Of a stretch of DNA of 64,000 nt, positions 22,963 to 34,163 are shown in pieces (the stretch's first letter is position 1; each line of letters opens with the position of its first letter). The DNA comes from Flaveria trinervia (taxonomy: Eukaryota; Streptophyta; Magnoliopsida; Asterales; Asteraceae): assembly GCA_025506515.1 (NCBI GenBank), contig CM046457.1, forward strand, positions 43,483,525 through 43,547,524, read 5' to 3'. The position numbers and the translations under genes are program-made. The notes below the pieces were generated by a model, which was not told where the DNA came from, made no database searches, and saw only the letters and a list, made by a program, of their open reading frames with translations.

Positions 22963-25914
22963 TGAAGAGTTAGAGGAATAATGAAACCTTTGGTCCTTAT
23001 TTCTTTAAAGAAATCTGACCTGTTTTTGATTATCAAACATCAATTTTGGTTTGGGAAGATCATTTATCTGCTTGAAGTTATGATATTTGTTTCTTTAACT
23101 CTTCCTCATTTCTTTTATGTTACACATGTCGATGTCCTAGATCATTTATTATGAAAATGACTTCTGACTGTGGGTTTCACAGATGATGTTGGTGAGATAG
23201 ACTTGTTTTGGGAAATTCTCATCCCCTTTTGCTTGAAGTAACAATCAGATGTATTGTGATTGTTCATATCACAGACTAAACAATATTTATTGAAATAGCA
23301 GTTTTTGGTGGAATGATTGTTCATGTCACATATAGAGCAATATTGATTGAAAAAGCACTCTTCTGTTTTGTGATTAGACATTTCACATATGTTAGAATAC
23401 ATATGTTTGTTTCTTGAATCTGATTTTGCTTTTGCTAACTTAGTTGATTTATCCATTCTCAACTAAGTCACAATTTTTGGTTTAAGGGAAGAATCAAAAT
23501 CAGTCTTTTTAGTAGTTTGCTTCACAACACTATTTTTGTTAACTGTGTAAGGCTGTTTTTGTTTCCTTAACCCTTTCTTGACTTCTTGCTCAAACTAATT
23601 AACATGCTCCTTATAGCAGATGTCAAAACCTACTCATTGTCTTAATGTTGATGATTTTGGGTCTGACTGAATTTTAGTTTTTGAAATTAGTGAACTCTTG
23701 TTTACCTTTTGCAGTGAAACCTTGTCTGATTTGCTTGAATTTTTAGAGATTTAATCTCATAATTAGAACTGCTTTCAGCAGAGGGTTTCACTATAGCCAT
23801 AACTATCTTTTTTCCTTTTGAAATTGCAAAAGGGGTCAATGGCTTTGATTGGGCTTGATGGTTTAATGACTCATTGATATTAATTAGGTGACCTAGTTTA
23901 ATTTTCTCCTCATTTGTTTAGTGTAAACATTGGTTTGTTTTGAGAATTTGTGACTTGTTTTACTATTGTTTTTGGTTCAATAGTATTAGGTTCAATTGCT
24001 CTTTGAGTGTAACATATTTAGGCATGACAATGTAGTTGTCATTATGGGGTGAAGGACAAGAGTTGTACCCAATCCTAAACATATCCTTGGGATCTTTTTG
24101 TGAGTCTAGAATCTCTTGCAGCTTGATTGAAGACAATTGAAACTTTTCAAGTTTCGCTTCAGTAAGTGTTTGTTCAGCTTTTGATTGAGCTAACTTTTCA
24201 GTTAGTTGCTCATTCTTAGCTGCAAGAGTGTACTTCTCACCATGCAATTTTTCAATATCATAGATGAGAGATTTAATTTTGATTTCAAAGCCTTTAATTT
24301 CTCTTTGAGCATCTTTGACTTGACCTTTTCTTCTTTTATTTTATCAGCTAGTTTATGATTGTGCTCTCGCTAACCTTGTAGTTCAGTAATGCATTTATCA
24401 CTACAAAGGTTGGATTTTACCACAGATGGCATAGGAGATGGACCATCATTGATGTGAGCCATGAGTGCATGATTCTGAAATTAAGGCTTCACTTCCTCTG
24501 TATACATACTCCAATCACATACTCCATCTTGTCTTATAACAAAAGCATTTGAAGATGACTGACTGCTTCCATGGGTTTGATTAGTCACTTGTGGCTAATT
24601 CCGATAAGGTTGTTGATGTTGTTGATGATGATACTGCTGTTGTTGATTGTTGGAGCGGAAGCTTGTACTTGGTTATGGAGATGACTAACCCTGAGAATTC
24701 CTTTGGAAATTGTTGTTATTTCTTCTAGGAGCATTACATTTTCTGGAGAAATGACCAGTCATTTCACAGTTACAACACTTTACCTTGGACTTGTCATATC
24801 CAAGTTTGGTGTTTTCATTGAGGCTAAGCTTTCTCCCTTTTCTGAAGAACTTCTTGTCTCTCACTACAATCATAGCCATTTGCCACTGCAGATCCATTTC
24901 TTCCATATCATCTGGATCCATTTCTTTCAAATCTTCTTGGATCAAATGAGCAGAAGTGAGTCTGCCTCCCATGTAAGCTTCAAAGCAACAAATGCATTGT
25001 AAGTTGCCTTTTGCTCTTCTGATCTGGGTCATCATGAGCAGTTGAGGGAGTGGCAGTAAACACTGTTGGTTGAGATGATGTAGATGGCTTGTTTGTTGAT
25101 GGAGCAACAATGAAACCAGTTCTCTTCACTTGATCTCTTAAGGAGAGAAAATCATCATCTTGAGTGATGAATGCATTTTCCACAGAGCGAGTGTCTGATG
25201 AAAATTTGTAAGCTTCAATAACTCGAGGACCACCAAGATTCCTACTCCTTTCATCAAGTTCAAGAGCTTCTATTTTGGCAATCATGATGTCCAAGGTGGT
25301 ACTCTCTAGATCAAGAGTGTTTTTTAGCATTGTAACATTTTGTTTCCAAGTTTCTGGAAGACTGTGAAGCATCTTCTTGTTTAGTTCTTTGACTTTGTAT
25401 GTTACCCCCATGATCACTAAATCATTACCAGCTGCACAAATCTATGCAGTTGTTTAGAGATTGACTTCCCCTTGGAGTGATGAAAGGTTTCATATTGATT
25501 AACAAGCTTATCCTTGTTAATTTCAGCCACTTCACTGCTTCCTTCACACATTATCAGCAATGCATCCCATACAGCTTTAGTAGTTCCATACTTTTCAAGT
25601 CTTTTCAGCACATCCATTTTTAGTGCTTGAGTGAGTATAGAGTAAGCTTTGAGATCAACCTTTATCTTCTTGTAGTCATCATTATCAAGAGTGAGATCCT
25701 CAATGGGTATTTTTGAGGTTTTGTACAGTGTAGCCTGATCAGCAGAATGTGTCACAGGAATGTGTGGCCCTTTACATATTGAAATCCAATAGTCTGGATC
25801 TACACCTGTAATATAGTTCATGAATCTAATTTTCCATTGCTTAAACTCATATTTGTGTTTAAACATGGGATATTTTGGAGTATGACCAAGTTCTGAAAAA
25901 TTATGTCCATCCAT
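22963..25914 (-). pseudogene. E3 gag
   Basis: Most complete family 1 gag here in length, though frameshifted. It starts MDGHNFSELGHTPKYPMFKH (ATG at 25912-25914). The UBN2-type gag core (WKIRFMNYITGVDPDYWISI; AVWDALLIMCEGSSEV) spans 25914-25417, then shifts into 25417-24980. The first zinc knuckle CCNCEMTGHFSRKC lies near 24760, the coiled coil with EKLAQSKAEQTLTEAKLEKF near 24130-24250, and three C-terminal knuckle repeats at 23230-23390 (first CNICEMSNHKTEEC). It ends near 22963 at the E2 junction, about where the family's gag meets pol. The product would coat the particle and bind RNA; this copy is broken. Confidence 0.85.
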
Positions 25915-26191
25915 TTTAGTCAGTTGTTTTTAACTTGTTTGAATAATGATTAGATTGATTGTTAAATCTAACTAGTCCAAATAGTTCAAACATGTTTATG
26001 TGTAACTAGATCTGCTGATGTTTCTAAGTTTCTGTTCATGGGTTTGTTCTTGAAGATGAACAGTGACTATTAAAGAGCTTTCTGTAGTTTACTAAGTAGA
26101 GGTAGTCGAACACTCTATTAGTAACTCAATCACCAGATCAATCGAGTTCTGTTCAGATCTAGGTAGTTTTGAAAAAGAGCCGAGAGCCAAA

Positions 26192-26203
26192 GCTCTAATA
26201 CCA
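26192..26203 (-). other. E3 primer-binding site (one mismatch)
   Basis: Minus strand TGGTATTAGAGC, one base off the initiator-Met tRNA complement TGGTATCAGAGC, 2 bp after the LTR end CAGTCA. Confidence 0.9.
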
Positions 26204-26205
26204 AT

Positions 26206-26939
26206 TGACTGGGTGTGAGATTGATATTCTCACAAGGACTGAATATGATGATTGAGTCAACAATTGTATGGCGGAATCAAACAATCAAGGAACATTGAAT
26301 ACAATAAATACTCATAAATGCTTGTTGTATTAATGAAGATGATGGTTTACAATGAATGCTAGGGTTTGAGCATTAAACAGTAACAATACACCTTAAGAAC
26401 ATAAGACTAAACAAAATATTCTGATTGTCTATAATGTCTATCAACAATCACCTCACATATGAGGTTTTTATTCTATTTATAGGCTGACAAGATGCCTTTT
26501 ACAAAATGACTAAACTACCCTTGACCTATACATCAGAGAACTAGTCTAAGTCTTCATCATCATTTCTTTTGTTTATCCGCATTGACTAATACGGATGTGT
26601 TGATCTTGATAAGCATTTCTTCTTTATCTTTAGCATTAATGTTTGGTCATCAACATTGACAAATGCGGATGAACAAACACATATGCGCATTTGCTGTCGG
26701 GTATCCTATGTGGATGTACAAATACTTGTAAGCATTTATTTCCAGCTATCCGCATTTGTTAATGCGGAAGAACAAATACTTGTCAGTAATTGTTCTATGT
26801 ATTCTGCATATACAGATGCGGTTATCCGACACTTGTCTTCTTTGCAGATTCTTCATCCGTACTAATACTTGGACTCGTGGGATCAGAACAACCATCAACC
26901 CACCACTTGAGTTGGCATGTATGATCCTTTTAGGGTCCA
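26206..26939 (-). repeat. E3 5' LTR
   Basis: 734 bp, on minus TGGACCC...CCCAGTCA. It is similar throughout to the E5 LTR. Palindromic CCGCATT/AATGCGG units lie at about 26575-26770, upstream (on minus) of the TATA box CTATAAATAG at 26473-26482. U3, TATA and U5 are all present. Confidence 0.9.
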
Positions 26940-27055
26940 ACGACTTGTTTGATCAGCTTTAGGGATCAAGCTATTATTCAAATATTGACTTGAGATATGG
27001 TTATCATCAACTGAGAGTCTGAGTGGAAGACATCTCCAAAACTGCATTCCGCACT
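26940..27055 (+). pseudogene. Ty3/gypsy RT scrap
   Basis: Plus-strand translation gives DLFDQL, then SNIDLRYGYHQLRV and EDISKTAFRT, which is the gypsy RT block containing the DLRSGYHQ motif. Only about 38 codons remain, with stops. Left edge is the E3 LTR, right edge a gypsy LTR starting TGTCACACCC at 27056. It is a relic of the DNA into which both inserted. Confidence 0.8.
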
Positions 27056-27203
27056 TGTCACACCCTAACCTTGACGGCGGAATCGTCGAGAAATAAGGGT
27101 TAAGATTGTTCATAGCCACATAACGCTAAAATTAAATGTAAATATTAAAATTATAAGTTTCAAAAGGAATTACAAGCATAAAGTCTCAATCATGAAACAA
27201 AAC
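27056..27203 (-). repeat. Gypsy LTR, distal piece
   Basis: Plus strand starts TGTCACACCCTAACC, which on minus is the terminal ...GGTTAGGGTGTGACA. This is the end of the long chromovirus LTR whose other end is at 40496. It is cut at 27203 by a copia LTR; the last 5 bp AAAAC are the target duplication. Confidence 0.75.
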
Positions 27204-28086
27204 TGACAGGATCAACGATCACAAGTTTGATGTATTAGGATACAAAGCAGCGGAATACAAACAAGAATTAGACAAATTGTAGCAAGCAATCGATACTTGT
27301 AAGCATTAACAGCGCATACGGTTATAGGGAGAGAATATATATTTCTGATTTCAAGGAATGTTTATAGATGTAGAATATTTCTAATCAAATCATTCGTTCA
27401 TTCCATTCATTCATCGTTACAATAAGTTGTCACTCCTTATATAGAGTGCAACAATCACTGCTGTTATCACGGAAAGTGACAACTGGCAGATCTAATACAA
27501 AAATAACTAATTCTTAACAAACTACTGAAATGTTCACAACTACTGAGAACATATCAGCGTGTTAAGTACAAAATATAAAACTACTGAAACTACAACGACT
27601 GAAGAACAAGCTCTTCAGTCATTTTACAAAACTACTGAAACATAAAAATATAAAACTACTGATATCACAACTACTGAAGAAGTACTCTTCAGCAGTTGTG
27701 ACAAACTACTGAGGCTTCAGTACTTGATCTTCAGACTTTGACCTTCAGGTGTTTCATCAGCTGATGACTTCAGTAGATATCATCAGCTGATGTCTTCAGT
27801 CTTTGTCTTCAGACTTTGTACATCAGTTGTTGATCTTCAGCACTTGTAAACTCTTCAGCTGTTGTACTTCAGTACTTTGGTCTTTCAGCTTCAGCACTTG
27901 TGTTCTTCAGCTGTTGTACTTTAGCACTTTAGTTCTTCGGCTGTTGAGGTCTTCAGCACTTGATCTTCAGCTGTTGAAGTCTTCAGCACTTGTCAAACTA
28001 CTGATGAGGCTTTCAGCAGCTGTTGTGATACCATGTGGGACTTAGAGGTTTTCTGATCTTGGCTCATTGGTTCTTTTGGTCCAACA
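27204..28086 (-). repeat. Family 2 solo LTR with perfect target duplication
   Basis: 883 bp, on minus TGTTGGACC...CAGGATCCTGTCA-type ends (TG at 28086, CA at 27204). It is almost identical to the E4 5' LTR. It is bounded on both sides by AAAAC (27199-27203 and 28087-28091), and gypsy LTR sequence continues on both sides. That makes it a solo LTR and not the 3' LTR directly attached to the E4 body. TATA box CTATATAAG reads on minus near 27436-27444. Confidence 0.9.
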
Positions 28087-28758
28087 AAAACCAAACATTA
28101 CATAACAAAACATAGTCTTTTTATTTCATTAACTAGGTCCAAGTCCTAGGTTATTGCAAGCTTCATTTGTTCACTTTAAACTTGGGCATGACCTGAAAAT
28201 CAATCATGATAAAAATAAAAGGTCAACTAAAAATAGTTGGTGAGTTTCTAAGGTTTTCATACATAATATGATAAGGTTACAAGTAGCAATTCATGTCATA
28301 GGTCATAAGTTAGTAAGGTTATAGAACACATATCGTTACAACCAAACCTTAACTTCATTACAAGTATATATGATTGGCTAAGTGTATTTGGTTCCCATGA
28401 TGAACAAGCATACGTCATCAGGAGTCGGCAATACATCGACTTTAGCTCTAAATAGCTAGGCTTGTTAGGCCTAAAGATCTAAGATGTCGCCATGCTAGCA
28501 ATAGTTAATGATTGCAAACAAAAATATGTATCTCACATAAACACTTACAACACACAAATAACCATGAAAAAAATATGAATTGCAAGTGCTTTACAAGTCA
28601 AAACATTTACAAACGCGTTATGTATAAGTAATCATGTTTCACCCCAAATTAGTGTGAAAAGATAAAAAGGGGCAAGGAAACTCACGTGGTCAAATAAGTA
28701 TATATTAGATGATTAAAAGAAATAGTAATCGTCGTTCTAACGTAAAGTCTTCACAATG
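28087..28758 (-). repeat. Gypsy LTR segment, duplicated copy
   Basis: About 670 bp nearly identical to 38103-38767 (a handful of base changes and two small gaps by eye). In the right copy the gypsy LTR continues with CACCTAAGTATC; here it breaks at 28758 and the E4 ORF3 coding sequence begins. It is therefore one end of a local duplication and not part of E4. Confidence 0.85.
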
Positions 28759-30201
28759 ATTCAGGCCCATAATACTCAGACAGGTATTTGGCCTGTTTCC
28801 CATTCTTTAGCTCCACAGTTGTTATTATTCTGTAAGCAAACTCATCCGGGTGATTACCCTCTAGGAACAACTGGAGCTCATTTTTCCTGACTTCCTCAAG
28901 CCTCTTGTAAACTAACCCCTTTTTCACTATTTTGTTTTCCATCATCTTCTGAGGGGTTAGATTAGCTTTGTAGGCCTTCTTGAAGTCTTCTAGGATTTCC
29001 CAGGGTGAAACTACAAAGACCAGAGAGATCACTTCATCTACGATCTTTTTCACCTGGCCAATGTATCTCTGAGGTATATTGTTCTTATGAATTCTGTGAG
29101 AGACCCTGGGATCAGGCCAAATCCTCACTCTTTCCTTTTGATATTGAAAGGTATGCCTGAGAGTGTAAAGTCTGAGGGCTTGCTCCTTCACATTGATGAT
29201 AGAAGATGTGGCTGCATAAGTTTTGTCAACTCTCTTCAGCAATTCCTCATCATGCTGTTTATGAAGCCCTTCTTCTTCTAGCTTCACTTTAACCATTTGT
29301 CTCTGGACTTCAGAAGTGATTGCTGAGAAGTGACTTGTGGCCTTAGGCAACTGAATCACAGCTGAGAGCGGCAGCCTATCTTCATCATCTTCTTCATCAT
29401 CTTCTAGCCTCAATATCCTTCTCTTCTTCTTCAAGGGTATATCATCGGCTATGGGTTTTGAGGGTAAGGGAGTTGGTTTGGTGGGTTGTGTTTTGGGTGG
29501 TTTTGGTGCGGGAATGTTGACAGGCTGTTCTAGCATCCTTGAGGTGAGTGTGGCTTTTGATTGCTTGGCTAGCTCAGTCCTGCTCCCAGCACCCGCTTCA
29601 TTCAAAGCTTCAATAACAAGCCCCTTAGTATATGCTTCAGATGAACAGATCTTGGTGGTGATTGCCAAGATACTGTCCCTGGACCAAGCTTTGATTTCGA
29701 TCATTGATCTTCCAAGATATTTTGCAATAAATCTAATCACGATTTCAAGCCTTCTCTTTCTAACACTTCATAACTTGCCCATCTATTCTGGATTTCTTCA
29801 ATCTCTAGTCGTCGAATCTCAGAGTCAAGTTTATTGGTGTCATGGCCTTGCCTAAACAGCTGATCAATGATGTTGTCCATTGATCTGCTGTGTTCGGCAT
29901 CAGCCTCTTTTATCAGTAGCTCCAAGGCTTTATCTTCAGCAATGTGCTCATCAGCACCTTTCTTTCGCTTGTAGGTGAGCATTGGTTGCTGTTCTTTCTC
30001 CTCCTTTTGGGCTTGCTTCGCTTCCTTCTTTTCCTCGGATCTTTTCCTCTTCTTTTCTTTCACTGCAGTACTCTCCCCCTTTTTGGATGCATTGGAGGAA
30101 GGGGTTTGTGCCGCAGAAAGAGTCTTTTGGACAACAGCCTCAATCAAGGGCTGTAAAGTCATCAGTAGTTTTAAACGACTGAAGGATGTGGTGTTAGTCA
30201 T
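28759..30201 (-). pseudogene. E4 ORF3, C-terminal part
   Basis: Two overlapping frames, 30201-29737 (154 codons) and 29740-28751 (329 codons), match the C-terminal half of E7 ORF3. In order: ALIEAVVQ-type helix start, Lys/Glu-rich basic stretch KKRKRSEEKKEAKQAQKEEK, DNIIDQLFRQGHDTNKLDSE, FIAKYLGRSMIEIKAWSRDS, Pro-rich PAPKPPKTQPTKPTPLPSKP, an acidic patch LEDDEEDDEDRLP, then RLYTLRHTFQYQKERVRIWP and ELQLFLEGNHPDEFAYRI. The last codons ESL come from the gypsy DNA at the break; in E7 the protein goes on for about 40 residues. The N-terminal YPRF domain is deleted: the frame starts inside the spacer repeats. Function unknown. Confidence 0.75.
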
Positions 30202-30837
30202 CAGTAGTTTTAAACGACCGTTGACATGGTATTATCCTTTCAGACGTTGAAACAGCTGAAGTCGTGGTGTTAGGCATCAGTAGTTTAGAAAACTACTGAA
30301 GACCGTGGTTTTGACTTCAGATGATTGGGAGGACATGGTGTTTGTCATCAGTAGTTATGAAACTACTGAAGACAGTGGGTTTGTCATCAGCTGTTGTAAA
30401 CAACTGAAGACTTGGGATTAGTCATCAGTAGTTATAAAACTACTGAAGACGTGGTTTTGCTTCCGTTGTTTAAAATGAAACAGCAGTTGTACAAACGACT
30501 GAAGAGAAAGTTCTCTTCAGTTGTTTTCGTCAATTCTTAGCTTTTCAGCTGTTTCAAACTGTCCTCAACACATTCATCAGTCTTTTTGGCTGATTTCAGT
30601 TGTTTCATAGGACATCAGTACTTATCTATTTTTACTGATTGCAGTAGTTGTAACTGCATCAGTAGTTGTAACTACATCAGTAGTTTAGAACAGATGAAGT
30701 ACTTCAGTACTTGTGAGACATTTAGCCTTCAGTAGTTATAAAAACTACTGAGGTTAAAAGAGCTCATCAGTACTTATATGTGACATAGGTACTCATGATC
30801 ATCAGTATGAATTACTAAGATCATCAGTAGTTGTCAC
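30202..30837 (-). promoter_or_regulatory. E4 pol-ORF3 spacer with palindrome array
   Basis: Noncoding. It contains about ten units built on CAGTAGTT/AACTACTG and relatives, for example a CAGTAGTTATAAAACTACTG palindrome near 30425 and similar ones near 30298, 30348, 30385 and 30725. The family 2 LTRs carry the same words. The TATA box and ORF3 start that follow in E7 are lost here by the deletion that joined the spacer to the middle of ORF3. Confidence 0.6.
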
Positions 30838-32484
30838 TTATTCTAGTTGCAGCATACCAAGCCTTAACACCAGGTTTTGGAAAGTTGAACTATCCAAAGG
30901 CTTATTAAAAATGTCTGCAAGCTCATCAGCACTAGACACAAACTTAGGATCAATCAGACCTTTTTCAAAACAATCCCTTATAAAATGATGTCTGATCTCT
31001 ATATGTTTGGTCCTAGAGTGCTGGACGGGATTTTTGACAATGCAAAGAGCTGAAGCACTATCCATTAACAATGGAGTCTTAGCCTCTGTAATGCCATAAT
31101 CCAAAAGTTGGTTTTGAAGCCAGAGTACCTGAGATGTACAACTTGCAGCAGCAATGTACTCTGCTTCAGCAGTGGATGTAGCAACTGAGGTCTGTTTCTT
31201 GCTCTGCCAAGAAATCAAGCAGTTGCCTAGGAATTGACATCCACCAGAAGTTGATTTCCTGGTCAACTTACACCCTGCATAGTCACTGTCAGAAAAAGCA
31301 ACTAATTTACCAGAATGTCCGGTAGAATACCATAAACCTAGAGATGGAGTGCCTTGCAGATATCTAAAGATCCTCTTGACTGCAATCAGATGAGACTCTT
31401 TAGGTGCAGCCTGAAATCTAGCACAAACACATGTAGCAAACATAATATCTGGTCTAGAAGCTGTTAAATACATCAAGGACCCAATCATACATCTGTAAAG
31501 TGTTTCATCAACCACTTTACCTTTCTGATCTGTGTCCAGTTGTGTGGTGCTGCTCATGGGAGTAGAACAAGGCTTACAGTTTTGTAAATCAAACTTTTGC
31601 AAAAGATCTTTTGTATATTTGGACTGATGAATAAAAATTCCATCAGCCTTTTGTTTGATTTGCAACCCCAGAAAGAACTGTAATTCTCCCGTGGCACTCA
31701 TTTCAAACTTCTGTTGCATCAACTTTGTAAAGGCATCACACAACTTTGGATCAGAGGATGCAAAAATGATGTCATCTACATAAATTTGAACAAGTAGATT
31801 ATGCTGCCCAGCTTTCTTAATGAATAATATCTTATCTATGGAGCCTCTAGTGAAATTATTTTCCAGAAGAAAGTTTGATAATGTCTCATACCAGGCTCTG
31901 GGAGCTTGTTTTAACCCATAAAGAGCTTTATCGAGCTTATACACCCAATTAGGATGTTTATTGTCCTCAAAGCCTGGAGGTTGACATACATAAACCTCTT
32001 CTTTAATTTTTCCATACAAAAATGCACTTTTGACATCCATTTGAAAAACTTTAAGGTTTTGATAAGCAACATAAGCTAAAAACAATCGAATTGCTTCCAG
32101 TCTGGCTACAGGGGCAAAGGTTTCATCATAATCAATACATTCTTCTTGTGCAAACCCCTGAACAACTAGTCTGGCCTTGTTCTTAACAATAAGCCCATTT
32201 TCATCAGTTTTGTTCCTAAACACCCATTTAGTGCCTATTGCACACTTACCTGGAGGTAGAGGAACCAGTTCCCACACTTGCTGTTTCTTGAACTGAAGAA
32301 TCTCAAGCTGCATGGCATCAACCCATCCATTGTCCTTTAAAGCAATGTGATAATTCTTTGGCTCTTGCTGACTGATTAAGAGAGCATAGAAGCAGAAATT
32401 TGACAATTGACTTCTTGTTGATACTCCAGCAGTGATATCACCAATGATTTGAGACATAGGGTGATTCTTCAGATCTTGATACAC
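30838..32484 (-). CDS. E4 reverse transcriptase-RNase H (open, 548 codons)
   Basis: Copia RT and RNase H in one unbroken frame. RT signatures: WVDAMQLEILQFKKQQVWEL (residues 54-73), KARLVVQGF (103-111), QMDVKSAFLYGK with the first catalytic Asp (148-159), KALYGLKQAPRAWYETL (186-202) and YVDDIIFASSD, the active-site pair (235-245). Connection: SLMYLTASRPDIMF. RNase H: FSDSDYAGCK, STAEAEYIAAASC, MDSASALCIVKNP and the terminal SADELADIFNKPL. It copies element RNA and degrades the template inside the particle. The listed ATG is internal to pol; natively this is cleaved from a polyprotein. The intact frame is unusual in this window and fits a young insertion. Confidence 0.95.
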   Translation of the reverse strand: MYQDLKNHPMSQIIGDITAGVSTRSQLSNFCFYALLISQQEPKNYHIALKDNGWVDAMQLEILQFKKQQVWELVPLPPGKCAIGTKWVFRNKTDENGLIVKNKARLVVQGFAQEECIDYDETFAPVARLEAIRLFLAYVAYQNLKVFQMDVKSAFLYGKIKEEVYVCQPPGFEDNKHPNWVYKLDKALYGLKQAPRAWYETLSNFLLENNFTRGSIDKILFIKKAGQHNLLVQIYVDDIIFASSDPKLCDAFTKLMQQKFEMSATGELQFFLGLQIKQKADGIFIHQSKYTKDLLQKFDLQNCKPCSTPMSSTTQLDTDQKGKVVDETLYRCMIGSLMYLTASRPDIMFATCVCARFQAAPKESHLIAVKRIFRYLQGTPSLGLWYSTGHSGKLVAFSDSDYAGCKLTRKSTSGGCQFLGNCLISWQSKKQTSVATSTAEAEYIAAASCTSQVLWLQNQLLDYGITEAKTPLLMDSASALCIVKNPVQHSRTKHIEIRHHFIRDCFEKGLIDPKFVSSADELADIFNKPLDSSTFQNLVLRLGMLQLE

Positions 32485-34147
32485 AATGAGATCTGTGCAA
32501 GTGTTTGTAGCCGGCTCAGCAGCAATAGATGGTGATGGTGAATCATTTCCTTGAAACCAATCAGTGGATGGTAATTCAAAGGAAGTTGAATTCGAAGAAT
32601 CTCATCAGCATTTGTTGTGGATGGTGCTACTGGAGCTACAGGAACATCAGTCTAGCTGAGTCAGGCAGCTGATCACTAAACCTGAAGAGGTGAGTACTGC
32701 AATCATCATCATCATCAGCAGTACCACCAGGTGGTGAACTGTTGACAGGAGCAACAGCAGGAGTTTGATAAGGAACATATTACAGTATGTCCAAATCAAA
32801 TAACTCCACAGGACTTTGTGGAATCTTGTCATTTGGAGATTCATTAAACTTAACATGTAGAGTTTCTTCAACCATCTTTGTTCTGCAGTTGAAGACTCTG
32901 TATGCCTTGCAAGTAGATGAATAACCAACAAAGTACCCTGCATCTACCTTAGGATCAAATTTATGGAGTTGATCCTTTGTGTTGAGAATAAAACAGGGAC
33001 ACCCAAATGCTTTGAAAAAAGAAATCAGAGGAGCCAAATGATGGAGAACTTCATATGGAGTCTTCATCAACCTCTGATTTACTAAAACTCTATTTTGCAC
33101 ATAACAGCTGTGTTGACAGCTTCAGCCCAAAAGGTCAGTGGCAAACCTGAGTCAGCCAGCATGGACCTTGCAGCTTCAATGAGGGTCCTGTTCTTTCTCT
33201 CCACTACTCCATTTTGTTCTGGAGTCCTTGGAATGCTGAACTACCTTTTGATTCCCTTTGAAAGATAGAAGTCATCAAGTGTATGATTTCTGAACTCAGT
33301 TCCATTGTCACTCCTAATACACTTGACTGGAAGGGAAAACTGCTTCTCAATGTACAGCACAAAGTGAATAATCTTCTGAGCAGCCTCATCCTTTGAATGT
33401 AGAAAGAAAGTCCATACAAATCTGGAGTAATCATCCACAATTACCAGACAGTATTTCTTCTTTGCCATGCTCATTACTCTCACAGGACCAAATAGATCCA
33501 TATGCAGTAATTGCAAGCAGGCAGTGGACTTGGGCACTTCAATAGGAGGGAATGAGACTTTGTGCTGTTTTCCTTTTAAACAGGCAGTGCAGGTTTCATC
33601 ACAGTGGAACTCCTTTATTGGTAAGCCTCTGACTAAACTATTGTGGGTAAGCTGATTTATGTTTTTGAGATTAACATGACCAAGCCTCCTGTGCCACAGT
33701 TTAGATTCTTGAGAAGAGGCTTTGGAAAATAGGCAAGGATTGCCTTTGAGATCTATCTTCTTAGAAAGATCTAAGGCATACACTCTTCCTATCCTGTTGG
33801 CTTTCAGGAGAGTGTGATCATCCAACACCTTGTCAATCAAGTGCAAAACTTTGGATGACAGAATCCTACAGTTTTGACTGGTGAAAAGGGCAACATGGCC
33901 TTTATCACACATTTGACTGACACTCAAGAGATTGTACTTGAGATTTTCCACATGATTAACATCATCAATTTTATTTCTCCATTGGAGACAAAGCCCTTAC
34001 CGATGATGTACCCCTAGCATCATTGCCAAAAGAAACAAATCCCTTCTTTCCTTGAGAGTAGTCATGAAGAAGAGAGTTGTTCCCAGTCATGTGCATAGAT
34101 CCCCCACTGTCTACATACCAGATGCTACTTTGGCATGTTGAAGAACC
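32485..34147 (-). pseudogene. E4 protease, integrase and linker
   Basis: Pol opens at 34147, right after a TTTTTGCAG acceptor-like site 16 nt past the gag stop. Protease: SIWYVDSGGSMHMTG (active-site DSG), frame to 33971. Integrase frame 33951-33241 holds the zinc domain WHRRLGHVNLKN ... CDETCTACLKGK and the core with HMDLFGPV, IVDDYSRFVWTFF and CIRSDNGTEFRN. The catalytic Glu block (RTLIEAARSML) follows in another frame near 33160-33200, then 33100-32780 (TPYEVLHHLAPLISFFKAFG; VGYSSTCKAYRVF). A Ser/Thr-rich linker follows to RT. Frameshifts near 33960 and 33240 and a break near 33100 inactivate it. It would insert new DNA copies. Confidence 0.9.
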
Positions 34148-34163
34148 CTGCAAAAATAAACAA

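Larger units (their letters stand above)
22931..26939 (-). mobile_element. E3: family 1 copia element, 3'-truncated
   Basis: On minus: a complete 5' LTR, primer-binding site, leader and gag, then an abrupt end before protease. Pol, ORF3 and 3' LTR are absent. It faces E2 tail-to-tail. Its LTR abuts a gypsy RT scrap, so E3 (or its full parent) once inserted into a gypsy element. Confidence 0.85.

Noticed and set aside
27803..28045. 80-codon plus-strand frame, repeated at 37819-38061
   Set aside because: It lies antisense in the repeat-rich upstream part of the family 2 LTR; its Ser/Leu-rich product reflects CTTCAG repeats.
27204..28086. This LTR as the ordinary 3' LTR of E4
   Set aside because: Its inner side is not a polypurine tract but AAAAC and gypsy LTR sequence, so it is a solo LTR from another allele.
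29451..30250. Plus-strand frames over E4 ORF3
   Set aside because: They are antisense shadows of the Lys/Glu-rich ORF3 coding strand.
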